Origin: Jackrogersella multiformis
Lineage: Eukaryota; Ascomycota; Sordariomycetes; Xylariales; Hypoxylaceae
DNA length: 64,000 nt
Direction: 5' to 3'
NCBI GenBank assembly: GCA_902806575.1
Contig: CADCXD010000008.1
Location: 186,001-250,000 of the forward strand
Shown: positions 36,662 to 48,811 of the stretch, piece after piece
How the letters are laid out: each line of letters begins with the position of its first letter
Numbering within the stretch: the first letter of the stretch is position 1
Program-made: the position numbers and the translations under genes
The notes under the pieces: generated by a model
The model's input: the letters and a program-made list of their open reading frames with translations, nothing else
The model's database searches: none
Told to the model about the DNA's origin: nothing

Positions 36662-39600
36662 TTTTTACTCGATTTATATTTAAGATTTTTAAATTTTTTA
36701 AATAATTTTTAAATTATTTTTATATAATTTTTTTATATAAATTATTTTTATTATTTATATTAATAATTATAATTTTTTTATTCGTTTTATAATTTAAGCT
36801 TTAAAACGTTTCTAAATAATAATTTATTAATAAATATTAACGTATTTAAAGTCGATTTTACCGTTAATTTATTTCTTATAAAAAAAGTAAACGTTTATTT
36901 CGATATATTTTATACGTTCGTAAAATTAAAGGTTTTTTATAAATATTAAAGGTTTTTAATTATTATTTTATATAATTATAATATTTAAATTATTTTTATT
37001 AATATTAAGTTTTTTTAATAATTTTTATAATTATATTATTTTTTTATAACGTTAATTACACCTTTAAATTCCGATTTATAAAATTAACTTAATATATTAT
37101 TATTAATATTAAATATATATTTAAAAATTAAACGGTAAATTTATATATAATTAACGTAATTAACGTTAATTTATTTTATAAAATTATTAAAGTTATTAAT
37201 ATAAATTAACTTATAATTTAAAATATTTTTTAAATATTAAAAAACTTTACGTATAACGTTTAAATATATAATAATTAAATTTTTTATATATTTATTAAAA
37301 TACGAGACGAAATAAATAATATCGGGCTTAATATTTATTATAACGTATATAAAATATTTAATAGTTTTAACGTATTATTTAACGTTCGTTATTAAAGCTT
37401 TATAATCGTTTAAAAGTTTAAAAATCTTATTAATTTTTATAAGTATTATATTAAAATTAACATTTTATTATTTTAAGTTTTTAATAATTTATTTTAAATA
37501 TACCTTTTAATTTAATATAATAGTTTTATTAATTTTATTTTATTTAATAATTATTTTTAAATAATATAAATAAAGTTTTAAATTTATTATTTTAAATTTT
37601 TTAATTAATTTTTACTTAATATTATAAATTTTATTTTTTATTAATTTAATAAAAAAAATTATTAATATAAACGACGATATAAATATATTTTTTTATAAAT
37701 ATATTAACGTTTAAATTTAATATTATAAAACTTAAATTTTCGAGAAATTTAATTAAAGTTTAATATTATATTTTAAGGGCTTATTTTAACTCGTATAATA
37801 TTTTATTAAACTTATAATACTTTTCGGTATAATTTTCGAAACTTAATAATTATTTAACATAAATATTTTCGTTTATATTTTCGTAAAAAAATATAATAAT
37901 AATATTTATTTACTTTAACTTTAACTTTAATATTATTATTATAATAAATATAACTTTATAATTTATAAATTTAATTATTAAAATAAATATATTAATATAA
38001 TTTATATTTTTTATTTATTAAAAGCTTTTAATTATTTATTTAACTTTATAATAAATAATTTCGCTTTTAAAACCTTTTTAATTTTATAAATTTATTTACT
38101 AGATAATGGTTTTCTTTTTTTAAATAATTTATATAATATTTATATAATATTATTAATTAAAAAGTAATATTTAAAGTTTATAATCTTTTTTCACTTAAAT
38201 TTTTTAAAGTTAATTATAATTTATTTATAATTTTTAAGTTTAATTATTTCGATCGTTAAATATATTATATTTAACGTTATAATTATAACGTAAAAAATTA
38301 AATTAACCTTTAATTAATAACGGTTAAATTATAAGTTATAAATAAATGGTTTTCGTGTTAAATTATTATAAAATATTTTAATTTAATAATATATAAGGTA
38401 TTTTTAAAATACGTTTATTAATTTCTTAATAAATAATTAACGGTTATATTAATGATAATTTAAATTTCCGGCGCTTTTTTAATATTATTAACGTTAATTA
38501 TAATATTATTATTAAAGTAAAATACTTTATAATTTATACCGTTATTATTATATTTAAATATTTTATAATTTATTAAATATTTTTTTAATATATTAATTTT
38601 TTTATTTAATAAATAATATTTATTAAATTTTATAATAATTATATATATTAAGTTTAATAATTCGTTATATTATATTTCGTAAAAGGTTTTATTTAACGTA
38701 TAATTAAAGGATTTATTTATAATATATATCGTTGTATTAATAATAATAAATTAATATTTATTAAATATTTTATTATTTTAAACTTAAATAAATATTATTT
38801 TATTTTTATTTTTTAATTTATTATTTTTATTTATTTAAGAAAATTTTAAATTATTTAATATATTTATAAAAGATCGGGTGTAAAACTTACTTTTACCGAT
38901 AATAAAGCGGTTATATAATAAAATAACGGCTTAATTAAATAACGTTAAATTTACGAGTAATAACCGAAAAGTCGCCATACGGCGATTATTTATATATATT
39001 TTATAACTTTTAACGTAACGTACGTTTATTTATTTTTTTAAAAAAAGCTTATTAATACGATTTACGATTAAAATTTAAATAATTTTTAATTTATTACCTC
39101 CTTTAAACATTAATTACTTATTTCGTTATAATATTTTTTATAATTTTTTATATTTATAAATATACCGGTTTCGTTTAAATATAAAGATTTTAATTTATAT
39201 ATATATTTTTATAATATAACTTTATATAGTTTTTTATTTATTTTATTTTATATATATTATTCGTATAAATAATGTTTTTTTTAATAAATTATATTAATTA
39301 ATATATATATTAATTTTTTTAAATTTTAATTATCGAAATATTTTATTTATTTATATTATATTTTTAACGAAAAGTTTAAAATAAAATAAAACTAAAAATC
39401 TATATTAAAGCTGATTATATTAATATTATTATTTTTTTAATTTAATATATATAAATTATTTTTTATTAAAACCGTTAAAAATATTTTATTTTTTATAATT
39501 TTATAAATTAAATTAACTTTAAATAAAAAATTAACGCTTTTTAAGGTAAATTAAAATATTAAAAGTAAATTATAAATTAAGTTAAAGTAATATATAACGT

Positions 39601-41914
39601 TAATAATTATAATTTTTCGGTTTACTTTTTAATAATAATTTAAAAAATAATAATATTTTATAATTTTCCTTTTAATTTCATATATTAATAACCCGTTATA
39701 AATATATAAATCCTTAAATAACCTTTTATTATAATATATAATTTAATTATATTTATTATTTAATATAATAATTTCTTTTAATTTTACCGTTATTTTATTA
39801 TTTTTATTTTTTAATAAAATCATTAAATTAAATAATTTTAAAATAATTATTAACATTAAGTTATTAAATATATTATTTAAAATTAATCGTATAATAAAAT
39901 TAATTAACTTTAAGATTATATTATTTATTAATATACTTTATATAATTTTTTAACGCCGTCGTTTTTTAAAAAATAATTATTAAATAAATGCCTTTTAAAA
40001 ATTTTAAATAAAATACCCGGTTTAAAAAATATATTAAGTTTATTTTTAATAATGTCTTTAAAAACCATAAAGGTTATTACGTGAATTAATAATTCGTTAA
40101 AGGTTTTAATAATAATTATATTCGTTAAAATTAATGGTTTTTTAATTTTTTAACGTTTATTTTTAATATTTTCTCGCCATATATAAGGAATTTTTTCAAG
40201 GTATTATTAAAAATAATTATTTAAATCGTATAAAATAACTTTACGATTAACTTTTATATAATAAATATAAATATAAAAACGTATTTATTTTTATTTTTAT
40301 TTTTAATCTTTAAGCTTTACTTTTTATATTAAACGGATTTAATAACTTTATTAATAATTATAGTTTTTTTTAATATCGTTTCGTTAAGTTTTCGCTTAAA
40401 AATAATATTATATTTAAAACTTAAAAAAAAATTATTAATTAAATAAAGCTTAAAAATTATATATATTTCGTTAAATTCCTTAAAATTATCTTATAATTAT
40501 CGTAATTTAATTAATAATATAATAATAAAATTTTTATTATTTAAAGTAATATTATTTTATTTAAACGTTAAATTTTAAAATATAACGCTTTTTTTTATTT
40601 ATATTTTTTAAAAAATATATTATAATTTTTTAATTATTATATAATTTTTTATTATTTTTTTAAGATTTTTACTTAATTTATAACAAATATATTTTATATA
40701 TTTATTTATTTTATTATTTTAAGTTTTTTATTTTTTTTAAGTTTTACCGATGTTAAATCGACGTAATTAAATTAATTTATCGTTAATTTTATTTCTTTTT
40801 TTCCATTTAAAAGTAACTTTTCGTATTTTTAAATTTTTAAATAATTAAAAACCTTTTTATTAAATTATATTTATTTATTTAATAATTATAAAATTATTAT
40901 ATTATTTAAAATAATCCCGTTAAATTTACCTTTAATAATTATTATTTAAAAATATTAATTACGAGTCGTAAGTTTAATTTAATTTTAACGAGGGTTATAA
41001 AGTTAATTAATTATAATTATATAATAATAATTAAAGGTATATTTTCGTTCGATTTAAAAATATCTTTTTTAAAAAATAATTTCGATATTAATTTAATTAA
41101 GTTTTAAAAAGTAATAATTTTAAAGTTAAAATATTTAACGTTTAAATCGTTAAATAATAATAATAATAATATATTTTTTAACGATAAAAAGTTAAATTTA
41201 TTTCGTTCGTTTAAAAAAAAATTAAAATTTAATAATACGTTATAAAAAAATTAAAATAAGCTTATTCGAGGTATTTTATTTTATAAATAAAGTATAAATA
41301 ATTTTATTCGTTAAGAAATTTAATAAATAATAATTTTTAAATTAATTTATTTTAAAGGTTATATTTTAAGTTTTTCGTTATTTTTATCGTTAATATTATT
41401 TTCTTTTCTTTTCTTTCTCGTTATTTTAAAAATTAAAAATAAAGCGTTTATAATTTCGTTAATACTTAAATTTAAAACTTATTAAAAAACTTCGGTAATA
41501 TCGTAATAAATATTTCTTTATAATATTAAAGTTATTTTAATATTATTATTATTTAATAAAACGTTTTATTACGTTAATAATTTTTATATATAAATTTAAT
41601 GGTTTTATTAAAGCTTAATACTTAAAAATAATAAAGATTTTATTATTAAACTTTTCGATATTATTTTAATTAATATTTTATATTTTAACGCTTTTATATA
41701 TTATATAAAAACTTAAAAATATCGTGGGATTTTTTATATATTATATAAAATGTTTAAAAAATATATTAATAATTTATAATTCCTTAAATTTTTTACGTAA
41801 TAAAAATTATAATAATTTATTTTTTAATTATAACGTTTTATTTTTTTTAATAATTTAAATGATTTATAAAGTTTTAACGATTAATAATTATTATAAACTT
41901 TTAAGCTTATAACT

Positions 41915-42056
41915 TATTACAATAAACGCAAGTTATAAGTATCATTCTTATTATATTAAAAGTTAAGTTCTATAAAGCTAATGAGGATACGTAGGTATAT
42001 TTATATACCTCCCTAAATACGGGGCGTAGATCTTCCAGCCACCTAATATTCCAATA
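41915..42056. repeat. Right LTR (partly preserved)
   Basis: 142 bases, the same length as the left LTR. The outer half (about 41985-42056) keeps GC-containing sequence such as GGGGCGTAGATC and CCAGCCACC, whereas the inner half shows some G to A changes. It shows the approximate pre-RIP sequence of the LTR and marks the edge of the RIP domain. Confidence 0.9.
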
Positions 42057-42061
42057 CATCA
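42057..42061. repeat. Target site duplication, right copy (CATCA)
   Basis: Exact repeat of 36515-36519, directly after the right LTR. Confidence 0.8.
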
Positions 42062-43414
42062 CGTATTGTTCCTGCCTCCGGCCGATTCGCGAGTGTCGCC
42101 TCCCAAGGCAACCTGACTGGGTAGTCTCGAGGACAGGGGAGAGGCAATATTCACGATTCTGAGTGTGGAGGAGTCCACGGTTCATTGCAGCACACTCGCC
42201 TCTACAAGCCTGAACTTCCTTGGCGTAGCCTCGATGTTCGATTACAATAGCAATAATCTATATTCTGCCTAGCTAATATGGTGAGAATAATGGGCTAGAG
42301 AAGATCATTAAGTCCTATGTATCAAGGCTGGGGGATATGCCCGGCTCCAAATCTAAATTCTTCAATATAGATTTGCAATGCTAAATAACCGCTGGTCTGT
42401 ACCATTTCGATAATACACGGAACTATAGAAAGTTGATGTAGTTTCGACACTGTCGTTCATTGAATCACTTGAATGTACTTTTAGCGTTTCTGGTTAAGGA
42501 ACTGAACACGTACATTTCGCGACCCTGAATCAGATAGGATTCTTACCATCCCCTCCCGCATTAGTATAACCCAGTCTCGGGGGTTGTAGCCACAAAGCAG
42601 AAGAACTTTTTACGTTACTCTCAACTTAATCAGAGTTAGATAAGTAACTGAACAATCGGTTGCAAAGCCGTTAGGGTAGGCTGGTAGGACGAGGCCAGGA
42701 TGGATCTCAGCGAGGACGTGGAATCTTCGAGCTGTAGCTAGGGAAAGCTCTAATTGAGTAGGACTAGTACTGACGATCTAATAAATACGACCACGTACAA
42801 CAGGTGTTGCGTTGGAATCTAGAGTAGCGGTTCCTTTATTAGTTAGGCAAATGTACGTAGGAACCAAGTTATTCCCAGTTAGTACTCGCTCGTTACTACC
42901 GATTCTTATGGCGAGGAGTCCTTAGATGTTCAGTTTCATGACGTGTGAACATCATCAGAATTCGAATTATGTGTTGAATAGGTCTCTTGAGATGTTGTGC
43001 GTCCCTCAGCTGCCTAGATGGGCAAGGAAGAGAAGGTATGTTTCCTAAATCAAAGTCATGGATGCCCTACGACCAAGGAGTCCCATAACGGCTCACCTGT
43101 AGAGTTGAATCAATCATGAACCCGGGGTGATTGCTATCGACCGCAAATTGTAGTTAAAACAACGACATACGTTTGTAAAGAACTAGAACTGAGACTTTCT
43201 TCTTCTTCTTCTTCAAAATTGAGTCCACATCGAAAATATCATTTTACTAAGACTTTTTATTCGAGATTACTATCACAGCTATTAGTTTATCTGCCTGTGT
43301 ATTTCAGTACTGTCTACCTTAGTACGAGTACAACTTGAATCCCATACGACCAGGTACATACATAAAATAGGTACACAGCTTCACTGTTGCACATCACCCG
43401 TTATCAACGGAAAA
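42062..43414. other. Intergenic, right flank of the retroelement
   Basis: Base composition returns to normal at once after the right LTR. No gene recognised. A CTTCTT run lies near 43199-43214. The end holds the promoter of the small gene at 43415. Confidence 0.5.
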
Positions 43415-43739
43415 ATGTCATCTACATCTACCGCCAACGCCGTTCATTATGGGTAAGCATATTACTAATTCTCCGCTTGGGAAATTCTTGATCCCTATTT
43501 TAATAGATGAGACACAGCTAACAGGGGTTCCATCTCTTTTCCTACATTATAGCGAGACTACTTACGCTGCCGACAGTCAGCATCAATTGCGGATTGAACG
43601 TATAAAAGAATTTATAAAAAGCCCCACCACCACCCCTATTGCGTCGTACCTCGATCCTAAGCTTGTCGAGGCGGCTCATAAGGCCCGTATCGCGGCCGAG
43701 CTGGAAGTTATCGCACCCAATCTTCCTAAAAACAACTAA
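43415..43739 (+). CDS. Small two-exon protein of unknown function (family copy 1)
   Basis: Two exons (43415-43452, 43553-43739) give 74 residues. The donor GTAAGC, a GCTAAC branch-like sequence and the acceptor ATTATAG are good. I do not recognise the protein. It starts MSSTSTANAVHYG, then has a helix-prone region with QLRIERIKEF, a PIASYLDPK segment, and ends in AELEVIAPNLPKNN; it is charged, soluble and has no signal peptide. The gene at 48812 has the same exon layout, the same intron phase at the same place, and a similar pattern (Q..LR..R, P...LD, A.I..EL..I), so they are probably distant paralogues. A broken close copy is at 15010-15311. Reading through the intron is also open in frame from the ATG at 43449 (96 residues), so splicing should be confirmed. 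Confidence 0.6.
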
Positions 43740-44375
43740 ACAACTTTGAACTTGTTAGTTGGGGCATAGACTGGATTGATATACCCTATTACGAATTAAG
43801 ATGTTACGATTACTTCGATTTTCCTACTCAAGATTGTGATCGAGCGGGTCTCTAATATGGTCAGGAAAGGGGGCGCGGAGAGGGAAACCTAATTGGGTAC
43901 CAAGGTTGATACGGAAACACATGTGGTGGTCTTGTCGGAATTATGATGGTGGCTCATGTCTACCTAGGTAAAACACACTTAAGCTAAGATATATAACTTA
44001 TATTTACTCGTACCACTAGGTACAGAACAGAGCATTCCCAATACCCCTTTTAGCTACCTACCTGTTACTTGGAATCTTGTGAGAAAAGAGATCGGGACTC
44101 ACTTCCAGCTAGCCGAAATATAAAGCACAAGAATATTATACCACAGTAAAACTCTTTGAATTTGTCTTCCATTTTTCCTTAGGTATGATTTCATCATTCT
44201 ACCTGTTAATAATTAAGAGCGATGCTACTTGCAGATTGGTTTTTAGAACAGCTGCCAACAACTGCGCATCACTTGCATCCTTATTTTTATTGCTATTATT
44301 TTTGTATTGTAAAAGCCGAAAAAAATCAATATGCAAATAGCATCACTCTTGTTTTATAGGAGTAGCGAGTAGGTC
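43740..44375. other. Convergent intergenic region
   Basis: Between the small gene (plus) and an orphan gene (minus). CCTAGGTA site near 43966. An extra exon of the minus-strand gene may lie at about 44220-44275. Confidence 0.45.
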
Positions 44376-44930
44376 TCAATAGTAGCAGTACTTACAGCTC
44401 CGCTCCGGTACTTGCCTCTCCGAACCGAGGCACTCTAGGCTGCGACGATATTCGTCTGAGAATAATTCATATGCCCGTCGTTCCCATTGTAAGAACTTGA
44501 CATCTGCTATCGCTGAAGGTCCTGTCCAATCTGGGTATTTCTTGGTGTTTACCCACTTGGAGCTTGGGCCTCTTGGTAGATTCCCACGCCAGCCGAGTCT
44601 ATAGGCGGTATGTTCGATCGAGCCGGTATAAAAAGGTTCTCCGTATTTTGGATATGCCGTCGATGCGGCGGGATCTGGCTGCTGGCCGAAGACGAGGACC
44701 TCACGGGCCTCCAGTTCCATGACAAAGTCGACTGCTACCTCCAAAGTAGCTCGGGCAACTTCCTTCTTGTTGCGAATAAATATATCCGCTTTATCACTAA
44801 TGGACTCGAACGAGATCGGCGCACTTAGACCATCTTCTTGCCCCGTGAGTATGATCAGGACGGGCACTTGAGTAATGTCGGAGACCGCATCACAGTTGTT
44901 GCAGTCCCGTCCACAGATGACAATTGCCAT
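44376..44930 (-). CDS. Hypothetical protein (orphan)
   Basis: An open frame of 184 codons starting at a proper ATG. I do not recognise it. The N-terminus MAIVICGRDCNNCD has a small cysteine cluster, the middle is acidic and helix-prone (RNKKEVARATLEVAVDF), and the C-terminal half has Trp/Tyr-rich segments (YPDWTGPSAIADVKFLQWE). Amino-acid composition looks like a soluble protein. The frame ends at CKYCYY just where a strong GTAAGT donor occurs, so the last codons may be intron and the real C-terminus may lie in a further exon downstream, for example after a GGCAG acceptor near 44260. It lies 156 bases after another orphan gene on the same strand, and the two could even be parts of one gene. 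Confidence 0.5.
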   Translation of the reverse strand: MAIVICGRDCNNCDAVSDITQVPVLIILTGQEDGLSAPISFESISDKADIFIRNKKEVARATLEVAVDFVMELEAREVLVFGQQPDPAASTAYPKYGEPFYTGSIEHTAYRLGWRGNLPRGPSSKWVNTKKYPDWTGPSAIADVKFLQWERRAYELFSDEYRRSLECLGSERQVPERSCKYCYY

Positions 44931-45086
44931 GGCTTTAAAAAGCGGTCGGATCTGGCAATACTTAAGGCTTCTGAAAATCTTGTCACACGTCCCTACACAA
45001 TTTTGTAACCCTAGCGAGCGATCATGATCGCAACGCTCGGGACCGTGGTCATGAAAGCTTGCCTCTTTGAGGGAAACCCAGGTCGC

Positions 45087-45584
45087 TCAGAGCTGGGCAC
45101 AAATAGCCGTGTTCAGGGACAAGGCGAGGTTGATAACTGAAGCGGGATTCCGCGTATCAACTGGTATAGACGGGTGAATAATCTTGGCAATAAATTGTTC
45201 ATGCTCGATCTCGCTTTGGTAGGGACGAAACCATTTGTGATACAAGTAATTGTAAATATAAACTTTGAGTAGATGTGGCAAGGTGGGCATATCGTCGTCG
45301 CTGTCGAGGAGGTAAATGGGAACGGATTTGTTCCAGATTTTCCTTGCATTGTTATATTCAATTTTCGGGAGGTCATTTAGGCTGTTGATCCGTTGTGGGA
45401 TCGGCACACATAAAAAATCATCTATTATGAGGTTGCATCGATGCTTTCTTTCTAATATTCCTCGCAGGTGGTGAAGGATCTCGTGACGTTCGAGTGGTGC
45501 CCGGCAGGTTATCTTGTCTGGGTCGACGCCATAGCGGATATGATATGGTGCAGCGCCGGGAGGAAAATCTTGGGATGCTGACAT
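45087..45584 (-). CDS. Hypothetical protein (orphan)
   Basis: An open frame of 165 codons from ATG at 45584. No family recognised. It begins MSASQDFPPGAAPYHIRYG, has a His/Arg-rich segment (RHEILHHLRGILERKHRC), an acidic DSDDDMP stretch and aromatic residues (VYIYNYLYHKWFRPYQ), suggesting a folded soluble domain. No signal peptide or membrane helix. It precedes the second orphan frame by 156 bases on the same strand; a spliced fusion of the two is possible but no clear junction was found. It lies in the gene-poor island, so a lineage-specific gene is likely. Confidence 0.5.
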   Translation of the reverse strand: MSASQDFPPGAAPYHIRYGVDPDKITCRAPLERHEILHHLRGILERKHRCNLIIDDFLCVPIPQRINSLNDLPKIEYNNARKIWNKSVPIYLLDSDDDMPTLPHLLKVYIYNYLYHKWFRPYQSEIEHEQFIAKIIHPSIPVDTRNPASVINLALSLNTAICAQL

Positions 45585-46995
45585 GATAGAGAATAGGTAC
45601 CTACCTAAGATAGGGGCTCTTGAATAGGTATAATTTGGTTTACGGTGAGGAAAATGGGGGTTGAGGAATTGTCAACAACTGAAATACCTAAGAGAAAATA
45701 CCTTTTCCCATATAACCCAGGTTAACTTATATACCTACCTACTTGCGTTTATCCGATGATTCTTTTAGCCTGTGACTCTTTCACTATATCGGAGTTTCAT
45801 AGCGGCAAGGAATTGACTTAAGCTAACACGGCGCCAGATAGCATTATATTCGTCCAAGACAGCAGTTTAAAGTGTGACACTATGATGATTAGTTTTTAGG
45901 CAATACGCCCGGTTGTTAATTGTAACCTTCTAGGGTTGGTATGGCTTGCTTAGGTTTGCTTTAAAGTAAGGTCTAACTTCGACTTGACCTTGAGGAGGCA
46001 CGAGCCTCATCGCTTAGACCAGAATCAACAGACTTAGAGAGTGATCACTTGGTTGCCTTCTTTAGGAGACAAGAGGACTTCCGAATTTCGACCTATTGTT
46101 ACCTAGGAGGTAGGTAGGTACACATTTTCTTAATTAGTAAGTAGACAGACCGTTCATAATGTATCAGAATAGGTATCTAACCGTCAGGTTAGACATAAAC
46201 CGTGTGTAAGTCACAATAGCAACACACATTTGTACTGTGATTAATGCTTTAGAAATTGAGGCTTCTTCCGGGCACTTACCTAGTACCTATCACAACGCAA
46301 CGCGCAATTAGGTCATGCATTTGATGCAGGCCCCACTGCACGACCGCATGCAGACCTTACATACACTATATCTATCGCAGACCTTACATATACTACTCGG
46401 TATTATCTGTCCAATTGCATTTGGAACAAATATGAAAATATAATGGAGGTCCCCGAAGGAGGTCCCCGAGACATCATGAATGGTGCACGAGAAAAGTGGT
46501 GGGTCGAATGGGGGTCTGTGTTTTTGATCCATATGATCCATATTATTTGCACCCGGCAGCCCGCAGTAAGCCTCATATATCTAGGACACTTTCCTCAGGA
46601 CAACCTTCTGGGAACATATATAATTCTCTGAGAATCACATTGGCGTTTTCTCGAATATCGCAGCTATCATTTTATCATTTCTGGACACTGACCTGCAGTG
46701 GCATTGACCTGCAGTGGTATTGCGTACCTAGGTAAGTAAGTTTTACTCTAAAATATCAGTTTATTCTTATTACAACTTATTCCCGATATCTGGACTCTAG
46801 GATGTGCTTTACTCGACATAGCCAAGGTTGAAAACATGGGCACGTCTTTTGGTATCTTCGATAACCTAAAGCATAGACATCATTCTTCTATTTATTATAC
46901 CATCACTATACCCTCATTATACCTTATGCCTTATAATTTCTGTTATAACCTGTCTCATGCGACTACCATCTATCATCTACTAGATTAGTGTCGCA
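45585..46995. other. Intergenic, no gene recognised
   Basis: Short frames around 46308-46735 overlap each other on both strands and have no support. A CCTAGGTA site lies near 46729. Confidence 0.5.
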
Positions 46996-47457
46996 ATGGA
47001 ACCGGCGAATCTCGCTACCCGAATCCTCGCCCCCGATGATGACACTTCTAGGGCCATACACGACCTTAGTCTCTAGCCTATCGATCCACTTGGCATACCT
47101 CGGTACCTAGCCGAAGCTTTCAATCACACTAGCTTACATAAAATCGCTTGGGAAGATGGGATATAGTCGATCGTTTCGAAAGTAAGGCTCACCGAAAGCC
47201 AGGCTCACCCATCGGTGGTCGGAATATCGCAAAACGAGGCAGACTTGCATGGACTTCGTGCTACCAAATATAAGACACGTCAGACCGCTCTTTCGGCTAA
47301 TATCGGGAGACATCGTCGATACCTAGAACAATTCCATTCTTAATTTATGGCTGCTAGTTCTGATGAACCCTCCCACCAACGACAAGACCATTATCAGTTA
47401 CTCTCTAACCACCCGGGCAACAATCCATGCAGGACTATCACACGGTCGTGGTAGACG
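46996..47457 (+). pseudogene. Decayed reading frame of unknown origin
   Basis: From the ATG at 46996 the same frame reads as plausible protein (MEPANLATRILAPDDD..., then HPSVVGISQNEADLH and IGRHRRYLEQFHS) but is broken by TAG at 47074-47076, TAG at 47164-47166 and TAA at 47341-47343, after which it stays open to 47457. TAG stops in place of sense codons are what RIP-type C to T change would make. No family recognised. It could be a dead host gene or part of a transposon. Confidence 0.35.
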
Positions 47458-48811
47458 TCGATTGGCTCATACAGACCACCTGAATTGTCTCGAAGAATAC
47501 GGATTCTAATTTGCTGTCACTGTGGAGGTCTGAGTGTGTCGGCTTACTGACTTCGCGACCCAGATAATTCAACAGATAGATCGCGCACCATTTTTTCGAG
47601 ACGGTTGATAGACGTTCGTTTAGACGTGATTTTGAACGTTAGACACTGCGCTAGCAACAGAAGTATGTATCGAGCGACCATCAAGCGACCATCGAGTTGC
47701 CCGATACCCGATATCAACAGTGTCCCCCCTATCGACATTTTATGGGGCTGTTATGTTCAACGCCCCCTGGTCCGCCTAGGCAAACAACGACGGATCGTCC
47801 ATTGAGATCATGGACATCTCAGTCAAAAGTTTCCCACAGAGCCAGGTGTCAGGCTTCGCTTGAAGCATGACTTTGTGCGTCCTACATTCTACTTTGATTC
47901 AGGGGCCTTTCAACACGGCTTCTTCTCGGCGAGTTTTTGAATGGTTTTTCAATGATAATCATTATTTATTCCTGGTGAATATCTCTCAAGTGAGCTATCA
48001 GCTACCAATACTGGGATTTTGTTCATGAAAAATAGTCGTAAGTGTATTCATCTCTTTTACGTCTGCTTATTAAGGGTTCAATTGGAAAAGATACAAACTG
48101 TCGATTCCGATAAGTTACCATTCGACCATGAGTATTTTCTATCATGTTCGTGGTCATCATGTTGTTTACTTTTAGGTTAGACTCAATTCAATATTTTATT
48201 ACTCGCTTTTAAGACAACAAGATGTAACCTATACGGTACTTGGTGAGATGTACACGACCCAGGCATCGGATTTGATAGGACCAGCAAACTCACCGAAAAC
48301 ATCGGAAGCTCACTACCTAGGTAGCCGGTGTCTAGTTCAGCGCAACAAGAGGATCATTTTTCGGCAACTTTATTATCATACGGTGCTCTATCGATTTTCA
48401 CGTAACTTAAACGTCCCAGTTGACATGTTAACGCGATCATTCGTCTCGCCACCACACCACAGATTACATGTCTTCATGAATCTGTGGCGTCCATACCTTC
48501 CATGGATGCCTTATTCGATTGATATCGTTACAGGGACTCAGGCATATCGGGGTAAGAGAACATGGGCGAGAATGAATACTAGGTACTTGCGGCTCAAGCT
48601 CTCCTCAGTCTGGCCGGTAAGACTTAGGCCAACTTGAAATTCTATTGAAAGGGGGGTTTCCTTTACCTATATCTAGAATACCTGTGACGGCACGAATTCA
48701 CAGCATTGCTCGATGATCTAGCATATCCCAAAATAACTACAGAGGCAACACACAGATGCTCAAATCCATATTATAACTTGTTTACATAAACTTCGCGTCT
48801 TTTCGGAAGTT
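47458..48811. other. Intergenic, one doubtful ORF
   Basis: The plus-strand frame 48248-48637 (129 codons, ATG start) has no recognisable domain, unusual composition and contains a CCTAGGTA palindrome, so I treat it as doubtful. Otherwise nothing recognised. Confidence 0.45.

Larger units (their letters stand above)
36520..42056 (-). mobile_element. RIP-degraded LTR retrotransposon, probably Ty1/copia
   Basis: A 5537-base element bounded by 142-base direct repeats and a 5-base target duplication. The interior is almost entirely A and T with no coding frame left, the mark of saturating RIP on gag-pol. Orientation is inferred as minus. Read that way, the LTR opens TATTGGAATATTAGG (TGTTGGAAT before mutation), a start common in copia LTRs, and the purine tract CGAGTAAAAA lies directly before the other LTR, where a polypurine tract belongs. 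Total length fits copia. No integrase or reverse transcriptase motif survives to prove the superfamily, so that part is tentative. Remaining C residues occur mainly in CpG. Confidence 0.9.

Noticed and set aside
41970..42185. 71-codon minus-strand frame over the right LTR edge
   Set aside because: It spans the LTR boundary and the target duplication, so it cannot be an old gene.
48248..48637. 129-codon plus-strand frame
   Set aside because: No domain, odd composition, includes a CCTAGGTA palindrome; not enough to call a gene.
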